Assembly: GCA_964439265.1 (NCBI GenBank)
Contig: CAYTOA010000003.1
Span: 58,659 to 122,658 of the forward strand
Length of the DNA stretch: 64,000 nt
Direction of reading: 5' to 3'
Source of the DNA: JAGVPT01 sp964439265
GTDB taxonomy: Bacteria > Bacteroidota > Ignavibacteria > UBA10030 > UBA8401
Below are positions 39,681 through 47,773 of the stretch, piece by piece (positions within the stretch are counted from its first letter, which is position 1; each line of letters opens with the position of its first letter). The notes beneath the pieces were generated by a model that searched no databases, was not told the origin of the DNA, and saw only the letters and a list, made by a program, of their open reading frames with translations. The translations under genes and the position numbers were made by a program.

Positions 39681-42419
39681 GTGGAACCGATCGGCGAATA
39701 CATAGCTCATATCAATCAGGCACTGTCGGACGAATTGAAAGCACGAAGCATTTTTCCGAAGGAGTCGACGCTGATGAACGGAACCAGAATATCAGTTTCG
39801 GATGAGAGCGCATTCTACCGTTTTGAAATTCCTGAGAACTTTCTCTTTGAGCCTTCGCTGAGCGTCCGATGTACGCTTGGCACGAAACCCCGGTTGTCGT
39901 TTCCCGCGCTCGTTGCCGACGTTCACCACCAATTTGTCTATTTCCTCATCCCTGTCGACGCGGGAGAAATAATCTCCGAGATGTCGTGTGCATGGAATCC
40001 TTCAGAAGAGATCGAACTTCTCGCCGCGCGCTATGGAACGATCGCGCAAAGCAATATTCTCTCCGGCCTTTTTCACCGGAACTTCACGGACAATGGCCGC
40101 CCGACATCGAAAGAACCGATCTTCCCTTCGACCTTCACCGACTCACAGCGAAATGCGGTCAGAAAATCTCTGGCTCGCACAATCTCGTTTGTTATCGGTG
40201 AAAGAAAGAGAGGTAAAACAGGAGTAGCTTCTTCTCTGATGTTGAACGCGCTCAGGGAGGGGAAAAGGGTTTTGTATCTTACTTCTTCTTCGGACGGTCT
40301 GCACGATTGCATGCAGGAGGTCGTGGCGCTGAATTCCGTCGTGGCAGAAGAATCCGTCGTTGTGATAGACTCGGGAATTCGCCTGCTCTCCCAGCTTCCG
40401 ATGGCGTTGTTTGGAACGAAGGCAGCGGAGAATGCCGCCTACGGTGAAGAGCTGAATAAACTCATAAAGATCATTGCCGCTGAACATGAATACGACCACG
40501 TTGACGGATTGTTAAAAAAGCGGCAAGAAAAACAGCGGCAGATAGAAGATGCCTCGGCCGAAGCGGAGGAATTGAAATCCCAACTGCAGCGGCTGCAGAG
40601 CGCATCCATGCTCGAACGGATAAAACAGGGCATCAACAAATCCGACATCGATTCTGTGCAATTGCGGGTTCAGGAGAAGCTTGCGCTTGTTGAGCGTTTC
40701 AAAGAACACGCTGCAACTCTTTTGAAAGAGCAGTACAAAAAGGAATCTCAGCTTCCTGTTCCGTTGAAAGAAAAAAAGGAGATTGAGAAACTCGCCTCGG
40801 CGCAGTTGTCGCTCCAGACAGTGGTCCCTTCAACCGCTGCCTCAACGCGCTGTGTTGCAATGACCGTTCACGAAGCTCTCAAGTTCGATAAAGCACAGCT
40901 GGGAGAATTCGACGTCGTTTGCATTGATGACGCGCACGCTCTAAACCTTGCCAAGTTTTTTTGGTGTGCCTCGCATGCGAATGAGCAGTGCTTCATTCTT
41001 GCGGATATCACCGAGCAGCCGCCGCAGTCAATTTCCCAGCTTGCCGCCCCGCGGAAATGGCTGCAGAAAAATTACTTCACCTACTTTCAGCAAGACGATA
41101 GTGATCACCGCCGGTTTTCGGCAGCGTTGCTTCCCGATACTACCGTGAGCGAATTGATCAATCCGGAATACCCGCCCTCGCTGTTCGAATCGTGCCTGGC
41201 GTCCGCGCTGTACCAGTCGCCGGTTCCGCAAGGCGCGAAGGGGAGGATATTCTTCGTCAACACGGAAGACATGCGCTCCGTCTCCGCACAATATCTCGGG
41301 AAGAAAAAAATTCTCCCGTATAACGAAGCGAACGCGAAACGTACGGTCGAATGCGTCAAACACGCACTTGTGACCGGGACGACGACGCAATCGGATATTT
41401 TGATCGTCGCGCCCCCCAGCGGACAGGTGACATATCTCCGCGAAGTGTTGAAGGCGCATCAAATGAGCGACATCGAAATTGCCGCACTCGGATCGATACG
41501 GCTGTGCACTAAGCGAACGGTAATTTTTGACACGACGGTTGCAGGAATCGACTTTACTCTTCGGTCGCTCGATGACAAGAAGTCGGGTGTCGTGCGTATC
41601 GCTGATACATTGAACACTCTTTTATCGACCGTCGGGGATGACTTGTATGTTATTGCCGACCTGTCACACTTCATCAAACTATACAAAGACCGTTTGATCA
41701 CGACGTTGCTCGGAATCTTCAAGAGCCGGTCGGAGAATATCGGCAACATTCCCAACGGTGCGCGCCGATACGATGATCTTTCCCCGGATACTCGGAATGC
41801 GGTTTTGTCCTTGACGACGGAAGAAAAGAATTCGGCGGACTATCAGGCCAAACTTGAACGGGCAAAACTGTCTCCGCTGGACCAGGCTAAGGCCGGCGCG
41901 CAGCAATCCATCGCCCTGACCGACCGGAAACTAAGGAACGACATACGCTCCGTGATCCTGCGCGTCCTGGCAAAACGCGAGGTGATCAATATTGTCGCGC
42001 AATATCTGGAAGGATTCCCGCTGTACAAAACCACGCTTGAAACGGCGAAGTACGCTTCTTCCCTGCCGGAACTGGAGTGCGAAAACGAGAATGATTTTAA
42101 GAGCGTGATGGATATGTGGAATGTGCTGATCTATGAATCATCCAGCGCACAGAGGGTCAATCATCCGCTGGCAACGAAGGCAAAAGTGGATGCGAAGATT
42201 TCAAACGATATTCAAGATATCTACATGTATTACCATTCCGACCTTGAATTCGTCGTGGAGGTGGGAAAACATAAACTCGCGCAAAGCGTGCAGAAAATCT
42301 TCAACGACTGCATTGGAAAAAAACCCGTCACGCCCACCGACTGGATGAACGCATACCTTGTCTTTCTCGGCCGGATGGAAAAATACCTCGACGCGGTCAA
42401 CAGCCAGATCAGGGCGTGA
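39681..42419 (+). CDS. degenerate SF1 (Dna2-like) helicase-family protein
   Basis: A 912-residue protein with the outline of a Dna2/UPF1-type SF1 helicase but altered motifs. A Q-motif-like TDSQRNAV (153-160) and an unusual Walker A GERKRGKT (173-180) are retained. The Walker B is CIDDAHAL (D416, D417) instead of DEA(S/A). LADITEQPP stands where GDxxQLPP is expected, and IVAPPSGQVTYL resembles motif IV. Near TLLSTVGDDLYVIAD the motif VI arginines (LTRAR) are missing. A long coiled coil (about 265-370) is inserted between motifs I and II. ATP binding seems possible but helicase activity doubtful. A hairpin follows the stop. No partner genes are apparent. Confidence 0.75.
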   Translation: MEPIGEYIAHINQALSDELKARSIFPKESTLMNGTRISVSDESAFYRFEIPENFLFEPSLSVRCTLGTKPRLSFPALVADVHHQFVYFLIPVDAGEIISEMSCAWNPSEEIELLAARYGTIAQSNILSGLFHRNFTDNGRPTSKEPIFPSTFTDSQRNAVRKSLARTISFVIGERKRGKTGVASSLMLNALREGKRVLYLTSSSDGLHDCMQEVVALNSVVAEESVVVIDSGIRLLSQLPMALFGTKAAENAAYGEELNKLIKIIAAEHEYDHVDGLLKKRQEKQRQIEDASAEAEELKSQLQRLQSASMLERIKQGINKSDIDSVQLRVQEKLALVERFKEHAATLLKEQYKKESQLPVPLKEKKEIEKLASAQLSLQTVVPSTAASTRCVAMTVHEALKFDKAQLGEFDVVCIDDAHALNLAKFFWCASHANEQCFILADITEQPPQSISQLAAPRKWLQKNYFTYFQQDDSDHRRFSAALLPDTTVSELINPEYPPSLFESCLASALYQSPVPQGAKGRIFFVNTEDMRSVSAQYLGKKKILPYNEANAKRTVECVKHALVTGTTTQSDILIVAPPSGQVTYLREVLKAHQMSDIEIAALGSIRLCTKRTVIFDTTVAGIDFTLRSLDDKKSGVVRIADTLNTLLSTVGDDLYVIADLSHFIKLYKDRLITTLLGIFKSRSENIGNIPNGARRYDDLSPDTRNAVLSLTTEEKNSADYQAKLERAKLSPLDQAKAGAQQSIALTDRKLRNDIRSVILRVLAKREVINIVAQYLEGFPLYKTTLETAKYASSLPELECENENDFKSVMDMWNVLIYESSSAQRVNHPLATKAKVDAKISNDIQDIYMYYHSDLEFVVEVGKHKLAQSVQKIFNDCIGKKPVTPTDWMNAYLVFLGRMEKYLDAVNSQIRA

Positions 42420-42424
42420 ACTGC

Positions 42425-42458
42425 ACCCATCCGATTGCTCTAAGTAATCGGATGGGTT
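42425..42458. repeat. post-stop hairpin element, copy 2
   Basis: ACCCATCCGATT (42425-42436) and AATCGGATGGGT (42446-42457) form a perfect 12-pair stem with a 9-base loop, six bases after the stop of the helicase-like gene. It matches the element after typA (32913-32946) at 28 of 34 positions and likewise lacks a T-run. Confidence 0.6.
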
Positions 42459-42465
42459 ACGATCC

Positions 42466-44115
42466 CTATTTTCCCTGCTTCAGCAGCGCGACGTAGACTC
42501 TTTTCGATACAAGAAGTTTTTCCGCCGTTTGTACCTGGATGTCGTGGTCAAGGGAAGCTTTAATGCGTCCCTTATCGCCGGCGTACCGCTCGACAATTTC
42601 TTCCCGGAGTTCCTCGCGCAATTCGTCCGCATGACGGGTGAACGCACTCGCCTTCTCTTTTTCAATCTGCTCGCCGATATTGTCAAGAGAAGCGGTCATT
42701 GTGCTGCCGTATTTTTCCTTCTTGAATACATCTTTTAGTTCCGACAGCTTCCCTTCTGCGTCGTCTTTGAATTCGAATTTTTTCTCTTTGACGTATGTTT
42801 CGAAATTTTTCAACAGAGTGTCGTCGACAGTAAAATCTCCGTTGCCGGTAGGGTGCTGCGACACGTAGTGGGTCGCGAACATAAAGAACATCGCCTTCTG
42901 GATCAGTTCTTGTGAAAGGGCGCTGTGCTCGGCTTCGGGGACAGTGGAATCCGGCGCTATGCCTCCGGCGTCCAGAAATTTTCGTCCGTGCTCGGTGGCA
43001 AACTCATGTCTGAGGCTGTCGGGGGTGATAAGAAAAATACCGTCGTTCGAACGATGCTTGTAGTCGATCTCCTGAATGCTCCGGCCGCTCGGCGTGTAAT
43101 AGCGCGCGGTAGTGATCTTCAACGATGCATTGTAGCCGAGCGGCGTGATCGTCTGCACCAGCCCTTTGCCGAACGAGCGCGTGCCGACGAGAATGCCGCG
43201 GTCCATATCCTGAATTGCGCCCGCGACGATCTCACTCGCGCTCGCGCTGTTCTTGTTGATGAGAACGGCAAGCGGAATGTCGCCTGCGATCGGGTCCTCG
43301 GGCACTTTATACACTTTTTCATCCTCGCTTCTTCTCCCCCTCGTCGTCACAACGATGCTTTCTTTGGGGTTGAACTTGCTGACGACGTCCACGGCAGCTT
43401 CAAGCAGACCGCCGGGATTGTTGCGGAGGTCAAGGATCACGCCGCGCAAATCGCCCTTGGCCTTTAATTCTCTGATCGCCTGTCGGACTTCATCGCCGGC
43501 ACGCCGCGAGAATCGTTCGAGGCGGATGTATCCGATGCCGTTGCCGATATATCCTGAGTACGAAACGTTGTTTACCTGAATTTCCTCGCGGACGAGCACG
43601 AAATCGAGCGGCTGTTTTTCTCCCTCGCGCTCGATCTTCATTTTTACCTCGGTGCCCGGCTCGCCGCGCACCATGGTTCGGACAGAATCCGGATTTGTAT
43701 TGAAGATCTTCTGCCCGTCGATTTCAATGATCCGGTCCCCAGCACGGATGCCCTGTTTCTGGGCGGAGTAGCCCTCCATCGGAGCGATGACGATGATGTA
43801 TCCGTCGCGGGTCCCGATCGAGACGCCAACGCCGCCGTACTCACCGTGAGTGATGAGATCGATCTCTTCTCCCTCTTTGTCCCCATAGAAAACAGTGTAT
43901 GGGTCGAGCGTCTCAAGCATCCCATCGATACCCGCACGCATGAACTTTTCAGGGTCGATCTCGTCAACATAGCTTGTGGTGATTTCCTTGTACACCTCCC
44001 CGAACACATCCATGTTCTTGTTTATTTTCAGATAGATGTTATCGTTGACGAAAAATCCTACCCCAAGTCCGGTGATTGTTCCTACAAGAAGCCAGAGACC
44101 AATATTTTTTCTCAT
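42466..44115 (-). CDS. S41 family C-terminal processing protease
   Basis: A 549-residue CtpA-like protease. An N-terminal membrane anchor (NIGLWLLVGTITGLGVGFFV) is followed by a PDZ domain (VGVSIGTRDGYIIV, IRAGDRIIEIDGQ) and the S41 core, with the catalytic serine and lysine in NKNSASASE and GTRSFGKG (25 residues apart, as in E. coli Prc). A helical C-terminal extension of about 180 residues follows. It trims exported proteins in the periplasm. The ATG at 44115 has GAGG 8 bases upstream; one ten codons earlier (44145) is the alternative. It converges on the helicase-like gene. Confidence 0.92.
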   Translation of the reverse strand: MRKNIGLWLLVGTITGLGVGFFVNDNIYLKINKNMDVFGEVYKEITTSYVDEIDPEKFMRAGIDGMLETLDPYTVFYGDKEGEEIDLITHGEYGGVGVSIGTRDGYIIVIAPMEGYSAQKQGIRAGDRIIEIDGQKIFNTNPDSVRTMVRGEPGTEVKMKIEREGEKQPLDFVLVREEIQVNNVSYSGYIGNGIGYIRLERFSRRAGDEVRQAIRELKAKGDLRGVILDLRNNPGGLLEAAVDVVSKFNPKESIVVTTRGRRSEDEKVYKVPEDPIAGDIPLAVLINKNSASASEIVAGAIQDMDRGILVGTRSFGKGLVQTITPLGYNASLKITTARYYTPSGRSIQEIDYKHRSNDGIFLITPDSLRHEFATEHGRKFLDAGGIAPDSTVPEAEHSALSQELIQKAMFFMFATHYVSQHPTGNGDFTVDDTLLKNFETYVKEKKFEFKDDAEGKLSELKDVFKKEKYGSTMTASLDNIGEQIEKEKASAFTRHADELREELREEIVERYAGDKGRIKASLDHDIQVQTAEKLLVSKRVYVALLKQGK

Positions 44116-44145
44116 CCAACCATCCTCATGTGGTATGTTGTTCAT

Positions 44146-44514
44146 TCGAGAAGTGAACTAATTTCGATTCTTGACCTACAAATACAACACAAAAGCAAAC
44201 ATTAAAGTTTGCACGCTTCCAAGTATAGACGAGTCAATATACAAAAAGTTTATTACACGCGAATTGAGCGGGTTGCGCGTAGCGCATGACAGAGGCAAGA
44301 AACACCGGTTCTGTGTTTATAATGGGGATTGTGGATGAATGGCCAGCTTTTACTGGTGAAACACGCCCTAATTTGGGTAATGTCTGAATTAGAACAATGT
44401 TCAAAAGAACTTTGTGTCGGGAGAAGAAAATATCGCGTGAGCAAGTTTAACACAACCATAAATTCAGGCATTGCCCTAAGTTGATTCTGGCCTGGAGGAT
44501 TCATAATTTCAATC
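44146..44514. other. divergent spacer, no gene seen
   Basis: These 369 bases between ctpA (minus) and the VKOR gene (plus) hold no convincing gene. One small perfect palindrome, GCAAAC-ATTAAA-GTTTGC (44195-44212), lies about 80 bases upstream of the ctpA start and could be an operator. A GGAGG lies about 16 bases before the VKOR ATG. Confidence 0.35.
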
Positions 44515-44934
44515 ATGATCGAGTTGCTGCTTTTGTCGTGCGCGCTTGCCGGCCTGGGAATCGCGTCGTATTTTTCATTGGTATATTACCGAATCATTGA
44601 AGCCGACAACAGATGGATTCCGCCGTTCTGCAGGATGGAGCGGGGAACATGCATAATGATTTTAGACACACGGGAAGCAAAGGTCCTCGGTATTCCAAAC
44701 AGCGTTCTCGGCATGGTGTATTATGGCGCAATTCTCTTTATTCCCATTGAACGATTTGAGATCTTCTTCCTTGTGGCCTCGGTCTTTTCGGTCGGATTAG
44801 GGATGTTTCTGGTGCATGCGCTGGTCTACAGGCTGAGAATACATTGCTCCCTTTGTTACACAGCGCACGGAATCAATCTCATCATTGCAAATCTCTTCAT
44901 CCTGAGAACAATGCAGCTCTATTCGATTCTGTAA
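44515..44934 (+). CDS. vitamin K epoxide reductase (VKOR) family protein
   Basis: A 139-residue four-helix membrane protein. It has the loop cysteine pair C39 and C46, the conserved S63 in IPNSVLG, and the active-site CxxC C111-S-L-C114. Bacterial VKOR oxidises a DsbA-like thiol partner and passes electrons to quinone, replacing DsbB. Many homologues are fused to a thioredoxin domain, and this one is not; no dsbA-like gene lies nearby. It stands alone about 250 bases before dnaN. Confidence 0.85.
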   Translation: MIELLLLSCALAGLGIASYFSLVYYRIIEADNRWIPPFCRMERGTCIMILDTREAKVLGIPNSVLGMVYYGAILFIPIERFEIFFLVASVFSVGLGMFLVHALVYRLRIHCSLCYTAHGINLIIANLFILRTMQLYSIL

Positions 44935-45186
44935 CCAGGCTGAAACTGTTCGGCGTGATCGCGCCTGCCGACGCAAAGATTCTTCCTCGTAACGTCGCAG
45001 TTGGCGGAGTCGCAACTGAAACTCAGGAACAATCTCACCAGTTGTCGGGAGACTCCAATTCCCGCAATTTCCCCAGCAAAAATGGCCCCCCAGCCTGGTT
45101 CTTTCCTTGAATTTCGTTCAAAAAATTGGTATATTCTGAGATAGAAATCAACGTTCCAGCAGCAGCCTTTCAAGCAAGGAGATCTC

Positions 45187-46302
45187 ATGAAATTTTCCGT
45201 CACCAGCAGCGAATTGCAGAAAGCGTTATCGAAAACTATCGGTGTCGTGCCCACCAGATCAACCCTCCCCATCCTTGAAAATCTCCTGTTTGAAACCGTC
45301 AAAAATGTTTTGAAGATCACGGCTACCGACCTTGAAATTTCGATGACCGTTGCCGTGAACGTGAAAGGCATGGAAGACGGCGTAATCGCCATTCCCGCGA
45401 AGAGGATCGTCGATACGATCCGCGCATTGCCGGACGTTCAGGTCGTATTTTCGATCGATACCGAAAACAACAAAATTAAAATGGCGACGGAAAACGGGGA
45501 ATATTCCCTAACCGGCGAATCGAGCGAAGAATTCCCGACGGTGCCGCAATTCAAGGGAGATAATGAAATCGGGATCGATGCGGACATGCTGCGGTATCTG
45601 ATAGGGAAAACATCGTTTGCCGTAAGCACCGATGAACTGAGGCCGGCGATGATGGGCGTCCTATTTCAGCTCAAAGAGACGGAGATCCGCGCGGTTGCAA
45701 CCGACGGACACAGATTGGTGCGCACGATCAACAGATCGTTTGCATCGCCGAAATTTAAGAAAGAAATCGTCATCCCCTCGAAAGCCTTGGCGCTCGTGGC
45801 AAAGCTGGCCGAAGAGGGAAAGAGCAAGATTTTGGTGAACGAATCCCATATAATGTTCCAGTTCGACGGGACCACGCTGATCTCCCGCCTGATCGAAGAA
45901 AGCTATCCGAATTACGAGACCGTGATCCCGCTCGACAATGACAAGACGCTGGTTGTCAGCAAGGACCAGATGTTGTCGTCTGTGCGTCGCGTATCGCTTT
46001 ATTCTAGCTCGACAACACACCAGATCCGTTTGTCGCTTGCGAAGAACGAGTTGACGATCGCCGCCGAAGATGTCGATTTCGGAAGCGAGGCGCGGGAAAC
46101 GATACCGTGCGAGTATTCATCCGGTGAAATGGAAATAGGGTTCAACTCTGGCTACGTTGTCGACGTTCTGGCGCATCTCGAATCCGATGAAGCGGTTTTC
46201 AAATTCAGCACGCCGACGCGGGCAGGGATTGTCTCCCCCCGGCCGCAGCGGGAGAAAGAAGACGTCCTGATGCTCATCATGCCGGTGAGGTTGAACAATT
46301 AA
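45187..46302 (+). CDS. dnaN: DNA polymerase III beta clamp
   Basis: A 371-residue sliding clamp with three similar domains. It starts MKFSVTSSELQKALSKTIGV and ends with VLMLIMPVRLNN, the family's usual M-P-(V/M)-R end that shapes the partner-binding pocket. A clear AAGGAGA ribosome-binding site precedes the ATG. It heads the dnaN-recF-dciA-gyrB-gyrA run and lies 21 kb from dnaA, whereas many bacteria keep the two adjacent. Confidence 0.97.
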   Translation: MKFSVTSSELQKALSKTIGVVPTRSTLPILENLLFETVKNVLKITATDLEISMTVAVNVKGMEDGVIAIPAKRIVDTIRALPDVQVVFSIDTENNKIKMATENGEYSLTGESSEEFPTVPQFKGDNEIGIDADMLRYLIGKTSFAVSTDELRPAMMGVLFQLKETEIRAVATDGHRLVRTINRSFASPKFKKEIVIPSKALALVAKLAEEGKSKILVNESHIMFQFDGTTLISRLIEESYPNYETVIPLDNDKTLVVSKDQMLSSVRRVSLYSSSTTHQIRLSLAKNELTIAAEDVDFGSEARETIPCEYSSGEMEIGFNSGYVVDVLAHLESDEAVFKFSTPTRAGIVSPRPQREKEDVLMLIMPVRLNN

Positions 46303-46320
46303 CAGGGCCGCACATACCGT

Positions 46321-47466
46321 ATGAAAATAGTGCGCGCACAGCTCCGGCAATTTCGAAACCATGATTGCACGGAGTTGGACTTTGGGACGACAACGAACGC
46401 ATTCCTGGGGGACAACGGTCAGGGGAAGACCAATGTGCTGGAAGCTCTTTCGTTCCTTTGCCTGACAAAAAGCTTTTACGCAAGTTCCGACACTACCGCA
46501 TTGCAGCAGGGAAAAGAATTTTTTGAAGTGAGGGGAACACTGCTGTCCGACGTCGGCATTGAGCACGACGTTCGCGTTGCCTACGATTCCCGGACGAATC
46601 AAAAAAAAATCTTCATCGATGGTAACGAGCCCGAAACGTTCTCATCGGTGATCGGCCAATTTCCGATCGTGGTCCTGTCGCCCGAGAACAACAACATCAC
46701 CTTCGGCACGCCGTCAGACAGGCGGCGGTTCATGGATCTGGTCATCTCGCAGTCGAGCCGGGTCTATATGGAAGATATGCTGGAATACCGGCGGGCGCTC
46801 CGCCAGCGGAATAAGATTCTGTCGGACGCAAGCAGAGGCACGATGAATATTGCATTGCTCGATCCGTGGGATGAAACCCTGAGCGTTCACGGATCAAAAG
46901 TCTTGTTGAAGCGCGCACTTTTCTTTGAGGAGTTTGCGCCGTTCATCACGCGGGCGTACGAAGCAGTAGCGCAGGAAACTGAAACACCCTCCGTCGAGTA
47001 CCTTCCGCAGGTTGCAGCCGCACCGCACGATTCGGCCGAAACAATTTACGAGCGGCTGCGGGAGAAACTGGAGGAGAAACGGCGGGACGAATTGAGGATC
47101 GGTTCGACGCTTGTCGGTCCGCACAGGGACGAAGCAGCGTTCTCGCTGAACGGTTTGCAGCTTCGCGCGTACGCTTCACAAGGGCAGCACAAAACTTTTT
47201 TGATCGCGCTGAAGATAGCGGAATTTTTCTATCTCAACGAACGATGCGCCGAAACTCCCGTTATCTTGCTCGACGATGTGTTCACAGAATTGGATGATAC
47301 ACGGGCGCGAAAACTTCTCACCCTGATCGACTCGCTGGGCCAGTCGTTTATCACCACAACAAACGAACAGGTGTTTCACGGAACGATCCGATGGGATGAC
47401 ACGCGGAGAAAATTCTCGATCCGTAACGGCGCGGCGGTACCCCAGCGTCATGAGGCGGCAGCATGA
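46321..47466 (+). CDS. recF: DNA replication and repair protein RecF
   Basis: A 381-residue SMC-like ATPase. It shows the N-terminal LRQFRNHDCTELDF, Walker A GDNGQGKTN, a signature region ASQGQHKTFLIALK and Walker B VILLDDVFTELD. RecF helps load RecA on gapped DNA through RecOR. It lies 18 bases after dnaN and overlaps dciA by 4 bases. Confidence 0.95.
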   Translation: MKIVRAQLRQFRNHDCTELDFGTTTNAFLGDNGQGKTNVLEALSFLCLTKSFYASSDTTALQQGKEFFEVRGTLLSDVGIEHDVRVAYDSRTNQKKIFIDGNEPETFSSVIGQFPIVVLSPENNNITFGTPSDRRRFMDLVISQSSRVYMEDMLEYRRALRQRNKILSDASRGTMNIALLDPWDETLSVHGSKVLLKRALFFEEFAPFITRAYEAVAQETETPSVEYLPQVAAAPHDSAETIYERLREKLEEKRRDELRIGSTLVGPHRDEAAFSLNGLQLRAYASQGQHKTFLIALKIAEFFYLNERCAETPVILLDDVFTELDDTRARKLLTLIDSLGQSFITTTNEQVFHGTIRWDDTRRKFSIRNGAAVPQRHEAAA

Positions 47467-47753
47467 CACAGAATTCTCCCGAATTACTCGGCAGCGTTAT
47501 TGACGCGCTCATGCATCAGCTCGGGATGCAGACGAAGCTGAAGCAATATGACATTGTTGCCCTGTGGCCTTCGATCGTGGGCGAACAGATCGCGAGCATG
47601 ACTGGCGTCGATAAAATTGAAAAGAACGTCCTCGTGGTGAAGGTGACGGCAGCACCGTGGCGCACGGAATTGACGTTCCGAAAAAAAGAAATCCTGGAAA
47701 AAGTGCACGCGGCAATGAATTCAGACTCGATCAAAGATATCCGGTTTCGATAA
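47463..47753 (+). CDS. dciA: DUF721/DciA-like helicase loader
   Basis: A 96-residue DUF721 protein, with the family core VALWPSIVGEQIASMT and a following L-V-V-K-V pattern ending before WRTELTFRKKEIL. DciA-type proteins help load the replicative helicase DnaB in bacteria that lack DnaC or DnaI. A 4-base overlap couples it to recF. The end of dnaB is seen at the right edge of this window, fitting a DciA-DnaB system. Confidence 0.8.
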   Translation: MTQNSPELLGSVIDALMHQLGMQTKLKQYDIVALWPSIVGEQIASMTGVDKIEKNVLVVKVTAAPWRTELTFRKKEILEKVHAAMNSDSIKDIRFR

Positions 47754-47773
47754 ACAATCTAACGGCATAAAAC

